From the NCBI RefSeq assembly GCF_028610705.1, contig NZ_JAQQWT010000003.1:171412-235411 (forward strand): a stretch of 64,000 nucleotides of DNA, in the 5' to 3' direction. Each line of letters starts with the position of its first letter. The stretch's first letter is position 1. The stretch comes from Halalkalibacter alkalisediminis (GTDB lineage: Bacteria; Bacillota; Bacilli; Bacillales; Bacillaceae_D). A program made the translations under genes and the position numbers. Under the pieces are notes generated by a model that worked only from the letters and a program-made list of their open reading frames with translations, had not been told where the DNA came from and ran no database searches. Below, in pieces: positions 33,903 through 43,440 of this stretch.

Positions 33903-35519
33903 CTACATTTTTACAGTTCTATCTTGCTCTTCCTCAGTCATTGATCTCCATCCTTCAATTGCTAAGAATGCACATAGAATGAATAAGACAAATGCCGAGC
34001 CAAACAGGAACCAATTACCCGCGATAAAGTTGTTATACATTAGAACTCCTAGAGCAGCTACGGTAACGATGAACATAAAGACCATCGGAATAACCACATA
34101 GAAGTTTCTTGCGCCTGTTTTCTTTAACCATACCGCAACAGAAAGCAAAGCTAGTGCTCCTAACATTTGGTTGGCTGATCCGAATAAAGGCCATACTTGT
34201 TGCCAACTTCCAGTTAATGCTAGTGCCGCTGCCCCAACTAAACCTGTTGTCGTAGCGACATGGCTGTTTTGGAACCATTTAGGGGCTCGGTCTTCTGTAA
34301 TTTCTTGAACGGCATAACGCATTAAGCGAGTAGCTGAATCAAGTGTTGTCAGTAAAAACGCTGATGCCGTTAAAGCTGTAAAAGTCACGGCTGTTTGCTC
34401 TGGAATCCCCCAGAATGACATGAAGTATCCGATACCTGCAGAAAAAGTTCCGATTGGGCCACCTAATGCATCCATTCTCGCTGCGAAATCAGCTTGAGTT
34501 AAATAGGCTACTGATCCAATAGCAATTATGGCTAGAAATGCCTCTAATAACATCCCGCCATAAGCAATAAATTTACCGTTCTTTTCATTATCAAGTTGTT
34601 TAGCAGTCGTTCCAGATGAAACAAGTGAATGGAAGCCTGAAATAGCTCCGCACGCAATCGTAATAAATAAAATAGGAAATAAAAAGCCCATTGTTTCATG
34701 TCTAAAACCAGTATAAGCTGGCATTTGAATCGTTGGAGAAGCAATTAAAATACCCACAGTCGCTCCAATAATCATTCCATATAGTAAAAAGGCATTTAAA
34801 TAATCTCGTGGCTGAAGCAAGAGCCAAACAGGCATAACAGATGCAAGATAGGCGTATCCAAGAAGAATTAATGACCAAGTTGTTGCACTAAGGTGAATAG
34901 GGAAACTAATTCCAATCCAGATTGAAACTAACATCGCTGCAACCCCTACGATACTAGCAATTACAAGGTTCATTCTTAATTGGTTGACTAAAAAACCAAA
35001 CACAAGTGCAATCCCTAGAAACAAGATCGATGCAGTTGCTGCTTCAGGTACAGCTACAAATGTATTCGCTACTAAAATCATAAATACACCAACAATGAGA
35101 ATAAGTGTCGCAATAGAGAAAGTTAAGAATAAGACCTGACCTCGACCACCCATATACTCTTTAATGATCCCACCAATTGACTTAGCTTTATGACGTATCG
35201 ATGCTTGTAGCGACGTATAATCATGAACCCCACCAATAAAAATACTACCGACAATAATCCAAATGACTGCAGGAAGCCATCCAAACACGACAGCAGCAAC
35301 AGGCCCTGTAATTGGTCCACCTCCAGCAATAGTTGCAAAATGATGACCAAGCAACACGGGTTTTCTAGCTGGAACGTATTCGATTCCGTCATTGATCTCG
35401 TTCGCTGGTGTCACACGATTGGGATCAACCTTCATTTCTTTTTCAAGGAACTTTCCATAAATACGATAAGCTAATAATAAAATAACACCGGCAATTAATA
35501 ATAAAGTTAAAAAGTTCAT
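33903..35519 (-). CDS. cstA: CstA-family transporter
   Basis: 538 residues, about 15 membrane helices. The CstA signature is clear: HHFATIAGGGPITGPVAAVV near residue 60, GGVHDYTSL, HSLVSSGTTAKQL and LTTLDSATRLMRY. It is the shorter CstA type (E. coli CstA is about 700 residues). Family members import peptides or pyruvate under carbon limitation. Its start overlaps the stop of an unknown gene by 4 bases (ATGA), so the two are co-translated. GGGGGA upstream lies within that gene. Confidence 0.92.
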   Translation of the reverse strand: MNFLTLLLIAGVILLLAYRIYGKFLEKEMKVDPNRVTPANEINDGIEYVPARKPVLLGHHFATIAGGGPITGPVAAVVFGWLPAVIWIIVGSIFIGGVHDYTSLQASIRHKAKSIGGIIKEYMGGRGQVLFLTFSIATLILIVGVFMILVANTFVAVPEAATASILFLGIALVFGFLVNQLRMNLVIASIVGVAAMLVSIWIGISFPIHLSATTWSLILLGYAYLASVMPVWLLLQPRDYLNAFLLYGMIIGATVGILIASPTIQMPAYTGFRHETMGFLFPILFITIACGAISGFHSLVSSGTTAKQLDNEKNGKFIAYGGMLLEAFLAIIAIGSVAYLTQADFAARMDALGGPIGTFSAGIGYFMSFWGIPEQTAVTFTALTASAFLLTTLDSATRLMRYAVQEITEDRAPKWFQNSHVATTTGLVGAAALALTGSWQQVWPLFGSANQMLGALALLSVAVWLKKTGARNFYVVIPMVFMFIVTVAALGVLMYNNFIAGNWFLFGSAFVLFILCAFLAIEGWRSMTEEEQDRTVKM

Positions 35520-36046
35520 ACCTTTACATCCCCCTTCAATAAAGCGTTTTCAAAAGCTGTAACAAATTCTCTACCCTTTTTGTGTACATAGACACGATTA
35601 TCTTTTAAACTAACAACGGCGATATAACGATCAGCCCAGCCATGCCACCCGTATTTTAAGAATTGAATCTTTCTTGACCTCTTGATTTGTTTCATGATTT
35701 CATGATTGATCGACTCATTTGTTACGATCACTCCAACAAAATAAGTAGCCATGTGATCTTGTTTCTTTGGGACAAAACTCGGGATATGACGGTCGATTTC
35801 AGATGCAAAATGCTGAATCGATTCTTTATTAACTTCATCTAGCTGTGTCACAAATGCATATTGCTGTACTTCTACTCCCCAAACTTTAATCGATTTACTC
35901 ATTAAATATTTCTCATCTCTTCTCTGAAACTCAGCATAGAAATCCAAAGGAATGGAGCCAATTGCTTCATCACGATAAACATTAAATTGTAGGGTATATT
36001 GGTTTGCCATTTCATTTACGAATTTCTTTGACAATGTTTCAGTCAT
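35516..36046 (-). CDS. Unknown protein coupled to cstA
   Basis: 176 residues, soluble, with no signal peptide or membrane helix. It is mixed alpha/beta with aromatic, basic patches (QRRDEKYLMSKSIKVWGVEV, RSRKIQFLKYGWHGWADRY) and a final VSLKDNRVYVHKKGREFVT. I do not recognise the family. AGGTGG precedes the ATG. The 4-base overlap with cstA argues for a partner role, such as a regulator or cytoplasmic subunit of the transporter. Confidence 0.75.
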   Translation of the reverse strand: MTETLSKKFVNEMANQYTLQFNVYRDEAIGSIPLDFYAEFQRRDEKYLMSKSIKVWGVEVQQYAFVTQLDEVNKESIQHFASEIDRHIPSFVPKKQDHMATYFVGVIVTNESINHEIMKQIKRSRKIQFLKYGWHGWADRYIAVVSLKDNRVYVHKKGREFVTAFENALLKGDVKV

Positions 36047-36334
36047 ACTAAAACCACCTATCTCTAACTAACTTAATTTAAATCGAAAATTTTGATTAAA
36101 CATTACATACGATCCCATTCTTCTATCTCCCATTAAAACCAATTCAATATCCTTCTCTCTATTGCATCCCTCCTTGAACAAATTATATTCAAGTGTCAAG
36201 TTCATTAGTAGAAATATTCACATAATTCTTAAATTAATTATACATAATTTCCCTTAATATACAACTTGTTTCACATATCAATGATTAGTTTTTCCTCCTA
36301 AGATACATGGCTCTTACAAAATCCACAACAAAAA
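36047..36334. other. Intergenic region upstream of the cstA operon
   Basis: No gene seen. On the minus strand CTTGAA/TTCAAG flanks a TATAAT (about 36176-36196), directly followed by AGGAGGGATG leading only to a two-codon frame. This may be the operon promoter with an operator; otherwise AT-rich. Confidence 0.35.
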
Positions 36335-36363
36335 GAGGTACAACTCTTAGTCACTTGTACCTC
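36335..36363 (-). terminator. Terminator of the EIIA-antiterminator-fructokinase operon
   Basis: GAGGTACAA/TTGTACCTC perfect stem; minus strand continues TTTTTG. Confidence 0.85.
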
Positions 36364-36408
36364 TAGTAATGAAACATCACTTATTTAGCGATGGTCTCAA
36401 ACAAAGCT

Positions 36409-37356
36409 CTATTTTACTTGATCTAATTTTGCCAATACATCTGCCAATGTTGGCAAGGCAGTCATTGCTCCATGTGTAGACGCAGCGAGTGCTCCAGATA
36501 CAGATGCAAACGTAACAATTTCTTTCCATCGCTCTATAGAGATCTGTTCCATAGACTTTTCTTTATTTAAATGATAGAGAATGCCAGAGACAAATGCATC
36601 TCCTGCACCCGTCGTATCAACCGTTTGAACCTTCATCGCCGGAACGTGAACTGTTTGATTGTTTAGATGTATATAACTACCAGCTCCACCATATGTAACG
36701 AGTAGTACGGGGATTTTATAAGAATTTAATTTCTTTATCCCTTTCTCAAGTAACGTTTCTCCAGTTAGGAAGGCAAGTTCTTCATCTGAGATTTTCACGA
36801 CATCGGCCTCTGACATCATGGATAAGATGGTTTCTCTAGCTTGTTCTTCAGAAGGCCATAAACCCAAGCGCAAATTAGGATCATAAGAGACAATTAAATT
36901 GTTTTTCTTTGCTAGCTTTACCGCTTCTAACGTTGCTGTCTTACTCGGCTCACTAATCATCGAAATGGAACCAAAATGAAGGATATTATTTGTATTAAAC
37001 AAGGTTGAATCTAATTCTTCTTTTGTTAAAAAACGATCTGCACTAGGGTCGATATAAAAGCTGAAGTTACGTTCACCAGTTGGGTCAAGTGTGACAAAAA
37101 CGACCCCTGTTCTCGCTTCATTTGTCATCAACATGTTAGTGGTATCAACACCATGGCTATTTAACGTCTCCCTCATAAAAGTCCCAAGAACATCTTCACC
37201 TACTTTTCCTAAGAAACTTGACTTAGCTCCTAGTTTAGCTAATGCTACTGCTACATTCGCTGGTGCTCCTCCTGGACTTTTTTGGTACGTTACGTTTTCA
37301 GAGTCTAAAGGGATAAAGTCAATTAATGCTTCTCCTAGACTAATTATTCCGCTCAT
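36409..37356 (-). CDS. scrK: Fructokinase (PfkB family, ScrK type)
   Basis: 315 residues. PfkB signatures: GEALIDFIP near the start, GGAPANVAVALAKLGAKSSFLGKVG's core (GGAPANVAVALAKLG), and the C-terminal DTTGAGDAFVSGILY with the catalytic Asp. The N-terminal substrate loop fits ScrK-type fructokinases rather than ribokinase. It would phosphorylate free fructose released from sucrose-6-phosphate. It overlaps the antiterminator gene by 4 bases and completes the three-gene operon. Aminoimidazole riboside kinase is a close alternative. Confidence 0.88.
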   Translation of the reverse strand: MSGIISLGEALIDFIPLDSENVTYQKSPGGAPANVAVALAKLGAKSSFLGKVGEDVLGTFMRETLNSHGVDTTNMLMTNEARTGVVFVTLDPTGERNFSFYIDPSADRFLTKEELDSTLFNTNNILHFGSISMISEPSKTATLEAVKLAKKNNLIVSYDPNLRLGLWPSEEQARETILSMMSEADVVKISDEELAFLTGETLLEKGIKKLNSYKIPVLLVTYGGAGSYIHLNNQTVHVPAMKVQTVDTTGAGDAFVSGILYHLNKEKSMEQISIERWKEIVTFASVSGALAASTHGAMTALPTLADVLAKLDQVK

Positions 37357-38204
37357 TCTTCCACCCCGCCTTTTTTATTACGCTCAATTCTTTGAATATG
37401 TAGACTTAAATATACGAGTTCTGAAGTAGGAAGTGTATAATTATATGCTGCATCTAAATACTCTGCTAATTCTACTGAAACCTGATAAGCAGTTTTATGC
37501 TTTTCTTTCACTAAATGATGCATATCCTCATCTACGTCCTGCGTAAGCTGACCTTCCGCTACACGTCTCAATGCAAAGTTCAAATGCGTGAGCAGTCTTT
37601 GATATGAAATGGAGTCCTGTTCTACTTTCACTTTAAGCTTCTGTTCAATTTTTACAATAAGATCATTTAATATTGAAGTTGTGTTCATGGCTTGGTTCAT
37701 CGTTGTTCCGTTCATTTTGGCTGTATGAATATGAAGTGCAATATGTCCCGCTTCATCTTCAGGTAAGTGTATCAATAACTTATCTTCAATATGTCTTATC
37801 GCCCAAAGTCCAATTTCAAACTCCGCTGCATATAAAACTCTAATTTCATTTAATAATTTATTTTGTATTTGATATCCTTGTTTTACTCGCTCAATTGCAA
37901 AGGAAACATGGTCTGTTAACGCAACATGAATATGTTCGTTCAACTTCGTTTTGAGTGTTTTTTCAGCCTGTGTAATAATCTCTTCTGTTACAATAATATG
38001 TGCTTCAGGCAATTGATCAATAATTTGCGTGAACTTTTCATATTCTCCTTTATCCTTCATCACAAAAACCTTTTCAATTTTATCTGGTGCGATAATATCA
38101 TTCCTACTTTTTCTAAAAGCAATCCCAGAACCCATCACAATAATCTCTTCATTATCTTCTTTAACGACAACCACATTATTATTTAATATTCGATTAATCC
38201 TCAT
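37353..38204 (-). CDS. PRD-containing transcription antiterminator (SacT/LicT/SacY family)
   Basis: 283 residues. An N-terminal RNA-binding CAT domain (1-56: MRINRILNNNVVVVKEDNEE, IVMGSGIAFRK) is followed by PRD1 (about 65-170, with HVALTDHVSFAIER and LPEDEAGHIALHIHTA) and PRD2 (about 172-283, with LTHLNFALRR and LPTSELVYLSLHIQR). Phosphorylation of PRD histidines by PTS proteins governs RNA binding. The matching RNA target (RAT) lies at 38890-38921 ahead of the same operon. GGGGAG precedes the ATG. Confidence 0.95.
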   Translation of the reverse strand: MRINRILNNNVVVVKEDNEEIIVMGSGIAFRKSRNDIIAPDKIEKVFVMKDKGEYEKFTQIIDQLPEAHIIVTEEIITQAEKTLKTKLNEHIHVALTDHVSFAIERVKQGYQIQNKLLNEIRVLYAAEFEIGLWAIRHIEDKLLIHLPEDEAGHIALHIHTAKMNGTTMNQAMNTTSILNDLIVKIEQKLKVKVEQDSISYQRLLTHLNFALRRVAEGQLTQDVDEDMHHLVKEKHKTAYQVSVELAEYLDAAYNYTLPTSELVYLSLHIQRIERNKKGGVEE

Positions 38205-38238
38205 TTTTCTTAGCTCCCCACATGGACATTAATGAGGT

Positions 38239-38281
38239 GATGACTCAAAAAAAGGTTAATGTGTTTTTTTTTTGAGTCATC
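38239..38281. repeat. Intercistronic hairpin
   Basis: GATGACTCAAAAAAA pairs with the opposite arm ending TTTGAGTCATC between the EIIA and antiterminator genes. The T run lies inside the stem, so termination is doubtful; mRNA processing or stability is more likely. Confidence 0.5.
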
Positions 38282-38293
38282 CTCTTGTATGGT

Positions 38294-38812
38294 CTAACCA
38301 CTATATTTAATCGATAATACTGGAGTTTCTCCTGCAACTACCTCATTTATTTCTTCCTTTTTCATGCTCTCAATTAGCTCCATGTTCGTTATTACAATCG
38401 GGGTAATCGTACTTGCAGCCCTTCCTTCAACCAATGCTAAATCGAAATCAACGAGTAGGTCTCCTACTTTCACTTGATCTCCTTCTTTTATATGAGTAGT
38501 AAATCCTTCTCCTTTCATATTGACTGTTTCCAGTCCAATATGAAGCAATATTTCTAGGCCTCCAATTGTTTTAATACCAATTGCATGCTTAGTTGGAAAA
38601 ACTTGAATCACTTCACCTGTCACTGGTGCAACCACTTTACCTTCTGTAGGAACAATGGCCAAACCATCGCCCATCATTTTTTGTGCAAAAGTAGGGTCTG
38701 GGACTTCCTCTATAGCCAGTAGTTTACCCGTCAATGGTGCATGTATGACTTCCTCTTGAGGTTGAATCGGTGTTGCTTCTTTTTTTCCAAGACCAAATAA
38801 TTTTTTTAACAT
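38294..38812 (-). CDS. Stand-alone PTS glucose-type IIA protein (Crr-like)
   Basis: 172 residues. The IIA-Glc fold is clear: HAPLTGKLLAIEEVPDPTFA, MMGDGLAIVPTEGKVVAPV, FPTKHAIGIKT with the first active-site His, and EILLHIGLETVNMKGEGF with the phosphorylated His. It passes phosphate from HPr to a sugar permease. No IIBC gene is adjacent, so it must serve a permease elsewhere. GAAAGGGG precedes the ATG; a RAT/terminator leader lies upstream. Confidence 0.93.
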   Translation of the reverse strand: MLKKLFGLGKKEATPIQPQEEVIHAPLTGKLLAIEEVPDPTFAQKMMGDGLAIVPTEGKVVAPVTGEVIQVFPTKHAIGIKTIGGLEILLHIGLETVNMKGEGFTTHIKEGDQVKVGDLLVDFDLALVEGRAASTITPIVITNMELIESMKKEEINEVVAGETPVLSIKYSG

Positions 38813-38838
38813 GTCTTTCCCCTTTCATGAATACATCG

Positions 38839-38899
38839 AAAAAAAAGACTTAAAAACAGGGGGCACCTCTATAAGCCCCTCTTGAATTTAAGTCTTGCC
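38839..38899 (-). terminator. Leader terminator overlapping the RAT site
   Basis: Minus strand AAGACTTAAA pairs with TTTAAGTCTT, enclosing GGGGC/GCCCC, followed by TTTTTTT. Its 5' arm overlaps the end of the RAT, the classic mutually exclusive arrangement. Confidence 0.85.
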
Positions 38900-38921
38900 T
38901 GATATTACTCAGTAACAATCC
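38890..38921 (-). promoter_or_regulatory. Ribonucleic antiterminator (RAT) site
   Basis: The minus strand reads GGATTGTTACTGAGTAATAT then CAGGCAAGAC, matching the SacT/LicT RAT consensus (GGATTGTTACTG...CAGGCAAAACC) closely. Binding of the antiterminator encoded two genes downstream would prevent the overlapping terminator. Confidence 0.88.
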
Positions 38922-39078
38922 GATATTCAAAAATGTATAGTGTTATTTTAGTATGAGTGAATACCAAAGTCAATTAAGGCTTACTTTACTTTACCCAGTA
39001 GCTGTTCATCTAAAACTCTTGCTACACTTTTAAAATATTTCTTGCTCTATACGTTTGCCCATACGCCTTTTGTCTCCC

Positions 39079-39093
39079 TTCATATAATATAGC
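39079..39093 (+). promoter_or_regulatory. SigK-like promoter of the YjcZ-type gene
   Basis: CATATAATA (about 39081-39089) fits the SigK -10 CATANNNTA, and AC lies 16 bases before it, as in the SigK -35. This suits late mother-cell expression. Confidence 0.5.
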
Positions 39094-39119
39094 GAGAAGT
39101 AAGAAAGGAGATGAAAAAA

Positions 39120-39206
39120 ATGAGCTATGGATATAAAGGTGGATTTACTCTAATTGTCGTATTATTCATTTTATTAGTAATTGTAGGTTCTGCTTACGTT
39201 TGCTAA
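39120..39206 (+). CDS. YjcZ-family sporulation peptide
   Basis: 28 residues: MSYGYKGGFTLIVVLFILLV then IVGSAYVC. The Gly/Tyr-rich head plus a single membrane helix LIVVLFILLVIVG is diagnostic of the YjcZ family of small spore-associated membrane peptides. AAAGGAG lies about nine bases before the ATG. A SigK-like promoter precedes it and a GACTGCAA/TTGCAGTC hairpin (39241-39283) follows. Confidence 0.85.
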   Translation: MSYGYKGGFTLIVVLFILLVIVGSAYVC

Positions 39207-39429
39207 TTAATGTTCGATAAACTTTAGAACAACAAAATGAGACTGCAACTATTGTAGCTTGCTAAATTGCAGTCTTTGTTCCTTTTATATAATCTATAAG
39301 AACTATGATTTTGAACTTCATATTCGTTACAAACGAAAAGTTTGTTAAAAATTCATACAATTATACTATGAAAAATTGCATATTTAAAGTAAAATACATA
39401 AAACAAATATATATGGAAGGAGGAATAGC

Positions 39430-39627
39430 ATGCTACACCTATTAGATGACCAATTCATTCTTGATTCTTATCAGCAATCAATTGCCTTACAATTAGATGA
39501 AGAATTTATCCTCTTACTTAAGAATGAAATCGTACAAAGAGGGATATTAGATCGATACAATGATTGTTTTTCCATTTCTTCCTCTAAATACCTCATCCAC
39601 ACACAAAAACCTTCAATTAACGAATAA
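39430..39627 (+). CDS. sda: Sda-like checkpoint inhibitor of sporulation kinases
   Basis: 65 residues. Residues 1-40 (LLDDQFILDSYQQSIALQLD, EEFILLLKNEIVQRGI) follow the Sda helical-hairpin pattern of B. subtilis (LSDELLIESYFKA...DFIELIENEIKRRSL). Sda blocks KinA autophosphorylation when replication is disturbed. A Ser-rich tail of about 20 residues extends beyond the usual 46-52. AAGGAGG precedes the ATG. No clear DnaA box (TTATNCACA) was found upstream. Confidence 0.72.
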   Translation: MLHLLDDQFILDSYQQSIALQLDEEFILLLKNEIVQRGILDRYNDCFSISSSKYLIHTQKPSINE

Positions 39628-39733
39628 ACTCATGAAAATGGTTTTTTTTATTCGTGTTTTTTTAAAAAAACCTTCCATTTCAACCTTTTTTCATCTATAC
39701 TTACCCCTATAAACAAACATCTAATAAATATGA

Positions 39734-40505
<772 letters not shown>

Positions 40506-40517
40506 GGAGAGAACAAC

Positions 40518-42041
40518 ATGAGCACAAAATCCATTCATTATCCATTATATAAAAAAGAGGATACAGATGCTTTTTTCGCACTATTTCAAAATAATTTAGC
40601 TAACTTTGTTGTCATTGCTGTATCAATGCTTGGAATGGGCTTTCCTGCAAGCATCGTTTTTGGAAAAGTCATTCCTGGTGCTGCGGTAGCCGTTATGGTG
40701 GGAAATCTTTACTATGCTCATATGGCTAAACGATTAGCTTTAAAAGAAGGTAGAACGGATGTCACCGCTCTTTCCTATGGAATAAGTACACCTGTTATGT
40801 TTGTTTTCTTATTTGGCGTCCTCGCACCTGCTAATGCGTTAACAGGTGACCCAGAACTTGCTTGGAAAATTGGGGTAGCTGCTGCTTTACTTAGTGGATT
40901 AGTTGAATTGTTAGTTAGCTTTAGTGGAAATTGGGTACGCGACCGTTTGCCTCGTGCAGCAATGCTTGGTGCGATTGCTGGTGTTGCTTTAACATTCGTT
41001 GCTGGTGAAATGCTTTTTAATACCTTTTCTATTCCAGTTGTTGGCCTTGTATCTTTAGCCATTATTCTAGTAGGGATCGTTGCTAAAATCGCGATGCCAT
41101 TTAATATTCCAGCTTCTCTTTTTGCGGTACTTGCAGGAACCATTTTAGCCTTTGCTTTAGGCTATCAGTCACCTGCTCAAATTAATGAAGGACTTTCTAA
41201 CATTGGCTTTTATCCAATCCTTCCAACTCTTGCTCCTTTTGAAGGACTTACTTACTTATTTGGTGCACTTATTGGGATCTTAGCCGTTTTAATTCCGATT
41301 ACATTATATAATGCGATTGAAACAATGAACAATGTTGATGCCATGGCCGCAGCAGGTGATTCTTATGATGTTCGTGAATGTCAAGCTGTAGATGGAGCTG
41401 GTACAATGATTGGTGCTTTCTTCGGGGGGCTTTTCCCAACAACTGTTTACATTGCTACAGTAGGTTCTAAACAAATGGGAGCTGGTCGTGGTTATAGTAT
41501 CTTAAATGCAGTAGTATTTGGACTCGCTGCGATGACTGGTGTGATTGCTGCATTTTCAGCTATTATTCCACTTGCTGCTGTTGCTCCTATTCTAGTTTTT
41601 GTTGGGATGTCGATGGTTGGTACAGCCTTTCTATCGAATGATAAAAAGTATTATCCAGCTGTTGCGATTGCGATGCTTCCTTATCTAGCTAACTACGTCA
41701 TGACTCGCTTTAACAACGCAGCTGGTGAAGTTGTAGCTAATATTTCTGCAGGGATTGTTCCACTAGGACAAGGGGCAATGTTTACTGCGATTTTACTTGG
41801 GGCAATGACCGTTGCCATCATTGATAAGAACTTTAAGCAAGCAATCGTCTTTTCAATCATCGCTGCACTACTATCGTTTGTAGGCTTTATGCATGCACCT
41901 CGTTTGGCATTAAATGCAGCTCCTGATTTTACAATTGGTTATGTCTTGGTAGCTATATTTTTTGTCTATGCCTACTATAAGCAACGCTCCGTTTTATCAT
42001 TATCATCTTCACAGACAGAAGCGAAAAAACTTGCTTCCTAA
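40518..42041 (+). CDS. NCS2-family purine permease
   Basis: 507 residues with about 13 membrane helices. NCS2/AzgA-like features: GMGFPASIVFGKVIPGAAVAV, ALSYGISTPVMFVFLFGVLAPA, and NAIETMNNVDAMAAAGDSYDVRE followed by GGLFPTTVYIATVG (each shown in part). It is larger than, and different from, B. subtilis PbuX, and closer to the PbuG/PbuO-like or COG2252-type group. Riboswitch control implies import of xanthine, guanine or hypoxanthine. A strong terminator follows. Confidence 0.87.
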   Translation: MSTKSIHYPLYKKEDTDAFFALFQNNLANFVVIAVSMLGMGFPASIVFGKVIPGAAVAVMVGNLYYAHMAKRLALKEGRTDVTALSYGISTPVMFVFLFGVLAPANALTGDPELAWKIGVAAALLSGLVELLVSFSGNWVRDRLPRAAMLGAIAGVALTFVAGEMLFNTFSIPVVGLVSLAIILVGIVAKIAMPFNIPASLFAVLAGTILAFALGYQSPAQINEGLSNIGFYPILPTLAPFEGLTYLFGALIGILAVLIPITLYNAIETMNNVDAMAAAGDSYDVRECQAVDGAGTMIGAFFGGLFPTTVYIATVGSKQMGAGRGYSILNAVVFGLAAMTGVIAAFSAIIPLAAVAPILVFVGMSMVGTAFLSNDKKYYPAVAIAMLPYLANYVMTRFNNAAGEVVANISAGIVPLGQGAMFTAILLGAMTVAIIDKNFKQAIVFSIIAALLSFVGFMHAPRLALNAAPDFTIGYVLVAIFFVYAYYKQRSVLSLSSSQTEAKKLAS

Positions 42042-42049
42042 TTCATTAA

Positions 42050-42078
42050 AACCAGCTAATATATTAGCTGGTTTTTTA
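42050..42078 (+). terminator. Terminator of the xpt operon
   Basis: AAAACCAGCTAAT pairs with ATTAGCTGGTTTT, then TT. Confidence 0.9.
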
Positions 42079-42119
42079 GACTATATAAAAAGGAGCTAAG
42101 TAGTTTCAGTTCCAAATCT

Positions 42120-42860
42120 CTAATGCTCATAAATCATTTTTCGTGTCATTCCACCATCAATGGTCAAATTCTCACCATTAATAAAGTTATTTAGATCATC
42201 CGTTAAGAATAGACAAGCTCTTGCAATATCCCCAGGCTCTCCAACTCTTTTAGAAAAGTGCTGCTCATGATCGACCTCACGAAGCTCCGATATTTTTCCC
42301 GTATGAATCCAGCCAGGGCTAATTGCATTGACTTGAATTCCGTCCTCTTGAAAAGAAGCAGCCAATGAGTGAGTTAACGCCAAAATGGCTCCTTTCGATG
42401 CTGCATAAGCCTCAGAGAAAGGTTCTGACATTGTTGCACGGGTTGATGCAATGTTAACAATCGACCCTTTTCTATGTTTTCGCATCACTTTTGCCACTTC
42501 TCTTGAGAACAGAAACACGCTTCTTACATTAGTGTTCTGTACGTCATCCCACTCTTCAATAGTTAACTCATACGGCGACTTAAAACGAGAAACCCCGGCG
42601 TTATTTATTAATGCATCAATATGTCCAAACTGATATTCGACATGACTAACCAATTCACGTATATGATCTTCCTTTCTAACATCACACAACAAAGCATGAG
42701 CTTCCCCTCCACTTTTCACAATCTGAGCGGCTGTCTCCCTTGCTTGGCTTTCACTTACATCTGTTACGATCACAATATCTCCTGTTCTCCCGAACTCTCT
42801 TGCAATAGATGCCCCTAGGCCTTGACCTGCACCCGTAACGATCACAATACGTTCATTCAT
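42120..42860 (-). CDS. SDR-family oxidoreductase
   Basis: 246 residues from ATG 42860, preceded by AGGTAGGG; the frame runs upstream without a ribosome site. Classical SDR motifs: TGAGQGLGASIAREF, NNAGVSRF, a Ser in NIASTRA, catalytic YAASKGA, and C-terminal INGENLTIDGGMTRKM. Many such proteins are 3-ketoacyl or sugar dehydrogenases; the substrate cannot be deduced. It is monocistronic. Confidence 0.9.
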   Translation of the reverse strand: MNERIVIVTGAGQGLGASIAREFGRTGDIVIVTDVSESQARETAAQIVKSGGEAHALLCDVRKEDHIRELVSHVEYQFGHIDALINNAGVSRFKSPYELTIEEWDDVQNTNVRSVFLFSREVAKVMRKHRKGSIVNIASTRATMSEPFSEAYAASKGAILALTHSLAASFQEDGIQVNAISPGWIHTGKISELREVDHEQHFSKRVGEPGDIARACLFLTDDLNNFINGENLTIDGGMTRKMIYEH

Positions 42861-42939
42861 TGTATTCCCTACCTTTCTGACTATGCAAATATTGTACAAA
42901 AATTAAAAAACATTATAATTATATGTGAGGAGGTATTTT

Positions 42940-43440
42940 AGGCCAAACTACTTTGACCTAATTCTTTTTCGAATCTTCATTTTTTGGTATGTCTGTGGAG
43001 TGATCCTATTAACCTTTAATGTACTTCCCCCTTCACTTGAATGGGCGAATGCCGTTTTTCTTGTCTTAGCATGCTTACTAGGTGGTACCTATTTTGTAAG
43101 AAATTATGGCTCCGTTATAGGCTCTGGCATTTCAATTTTCATAATACTTTCCACGACCTTTGTAGAGTGGCTAGGAGTCACATTGGGTCTTTTCTTTGGT
43201 CACTATTATTACAACCCAGATTTTGGACTTTTTATTTTTGATCTTCCATTAACGATTGGGTTTGCTTGGCTAATGGTTATTGCAACTACACATGTACTTG
43301 CTAAACATATTACTAGAAAGCTCACAAAATATAAAATGATTGCCTTTTCTTTTGTTGGAGCTAGAGCTGCCTTTGTCATGGATTTACTTTTAGACCCCGT
43401 TGTTTATATTTTTAAAGAATATTGATATTGTAATTCTGGC
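42940..43440 (+). pseudogene. Carotenoid biosynthesis (CruF-like, COG2324) gene, broken at both ends
   Basis: Reading from 42940, the product has six membrane-type helices and the family core VEWLGVTLGLFFGHYYYNPD, FDLPLTIGFAWLMVI, and ARAAFVMDLLLDPVVYIFKEY, then TGA where the family continues with Trp (KEYW). The rest of the C-terminus is not found. The ribosome site AGGAGG (42928-42933) is followed six bases on by AGG instead of ATG, so the start codon seems lost too. A GTG at 42925 is open but overlaps the ribosome site. Confidence 0.65.

Noticed and set aside
42925-42940. GTG at 42925 as the carotenoid gene start
   Set aside because: It overlaps the AGGAGG ribosome site, so it is unlikely to be used; left as an alternative.
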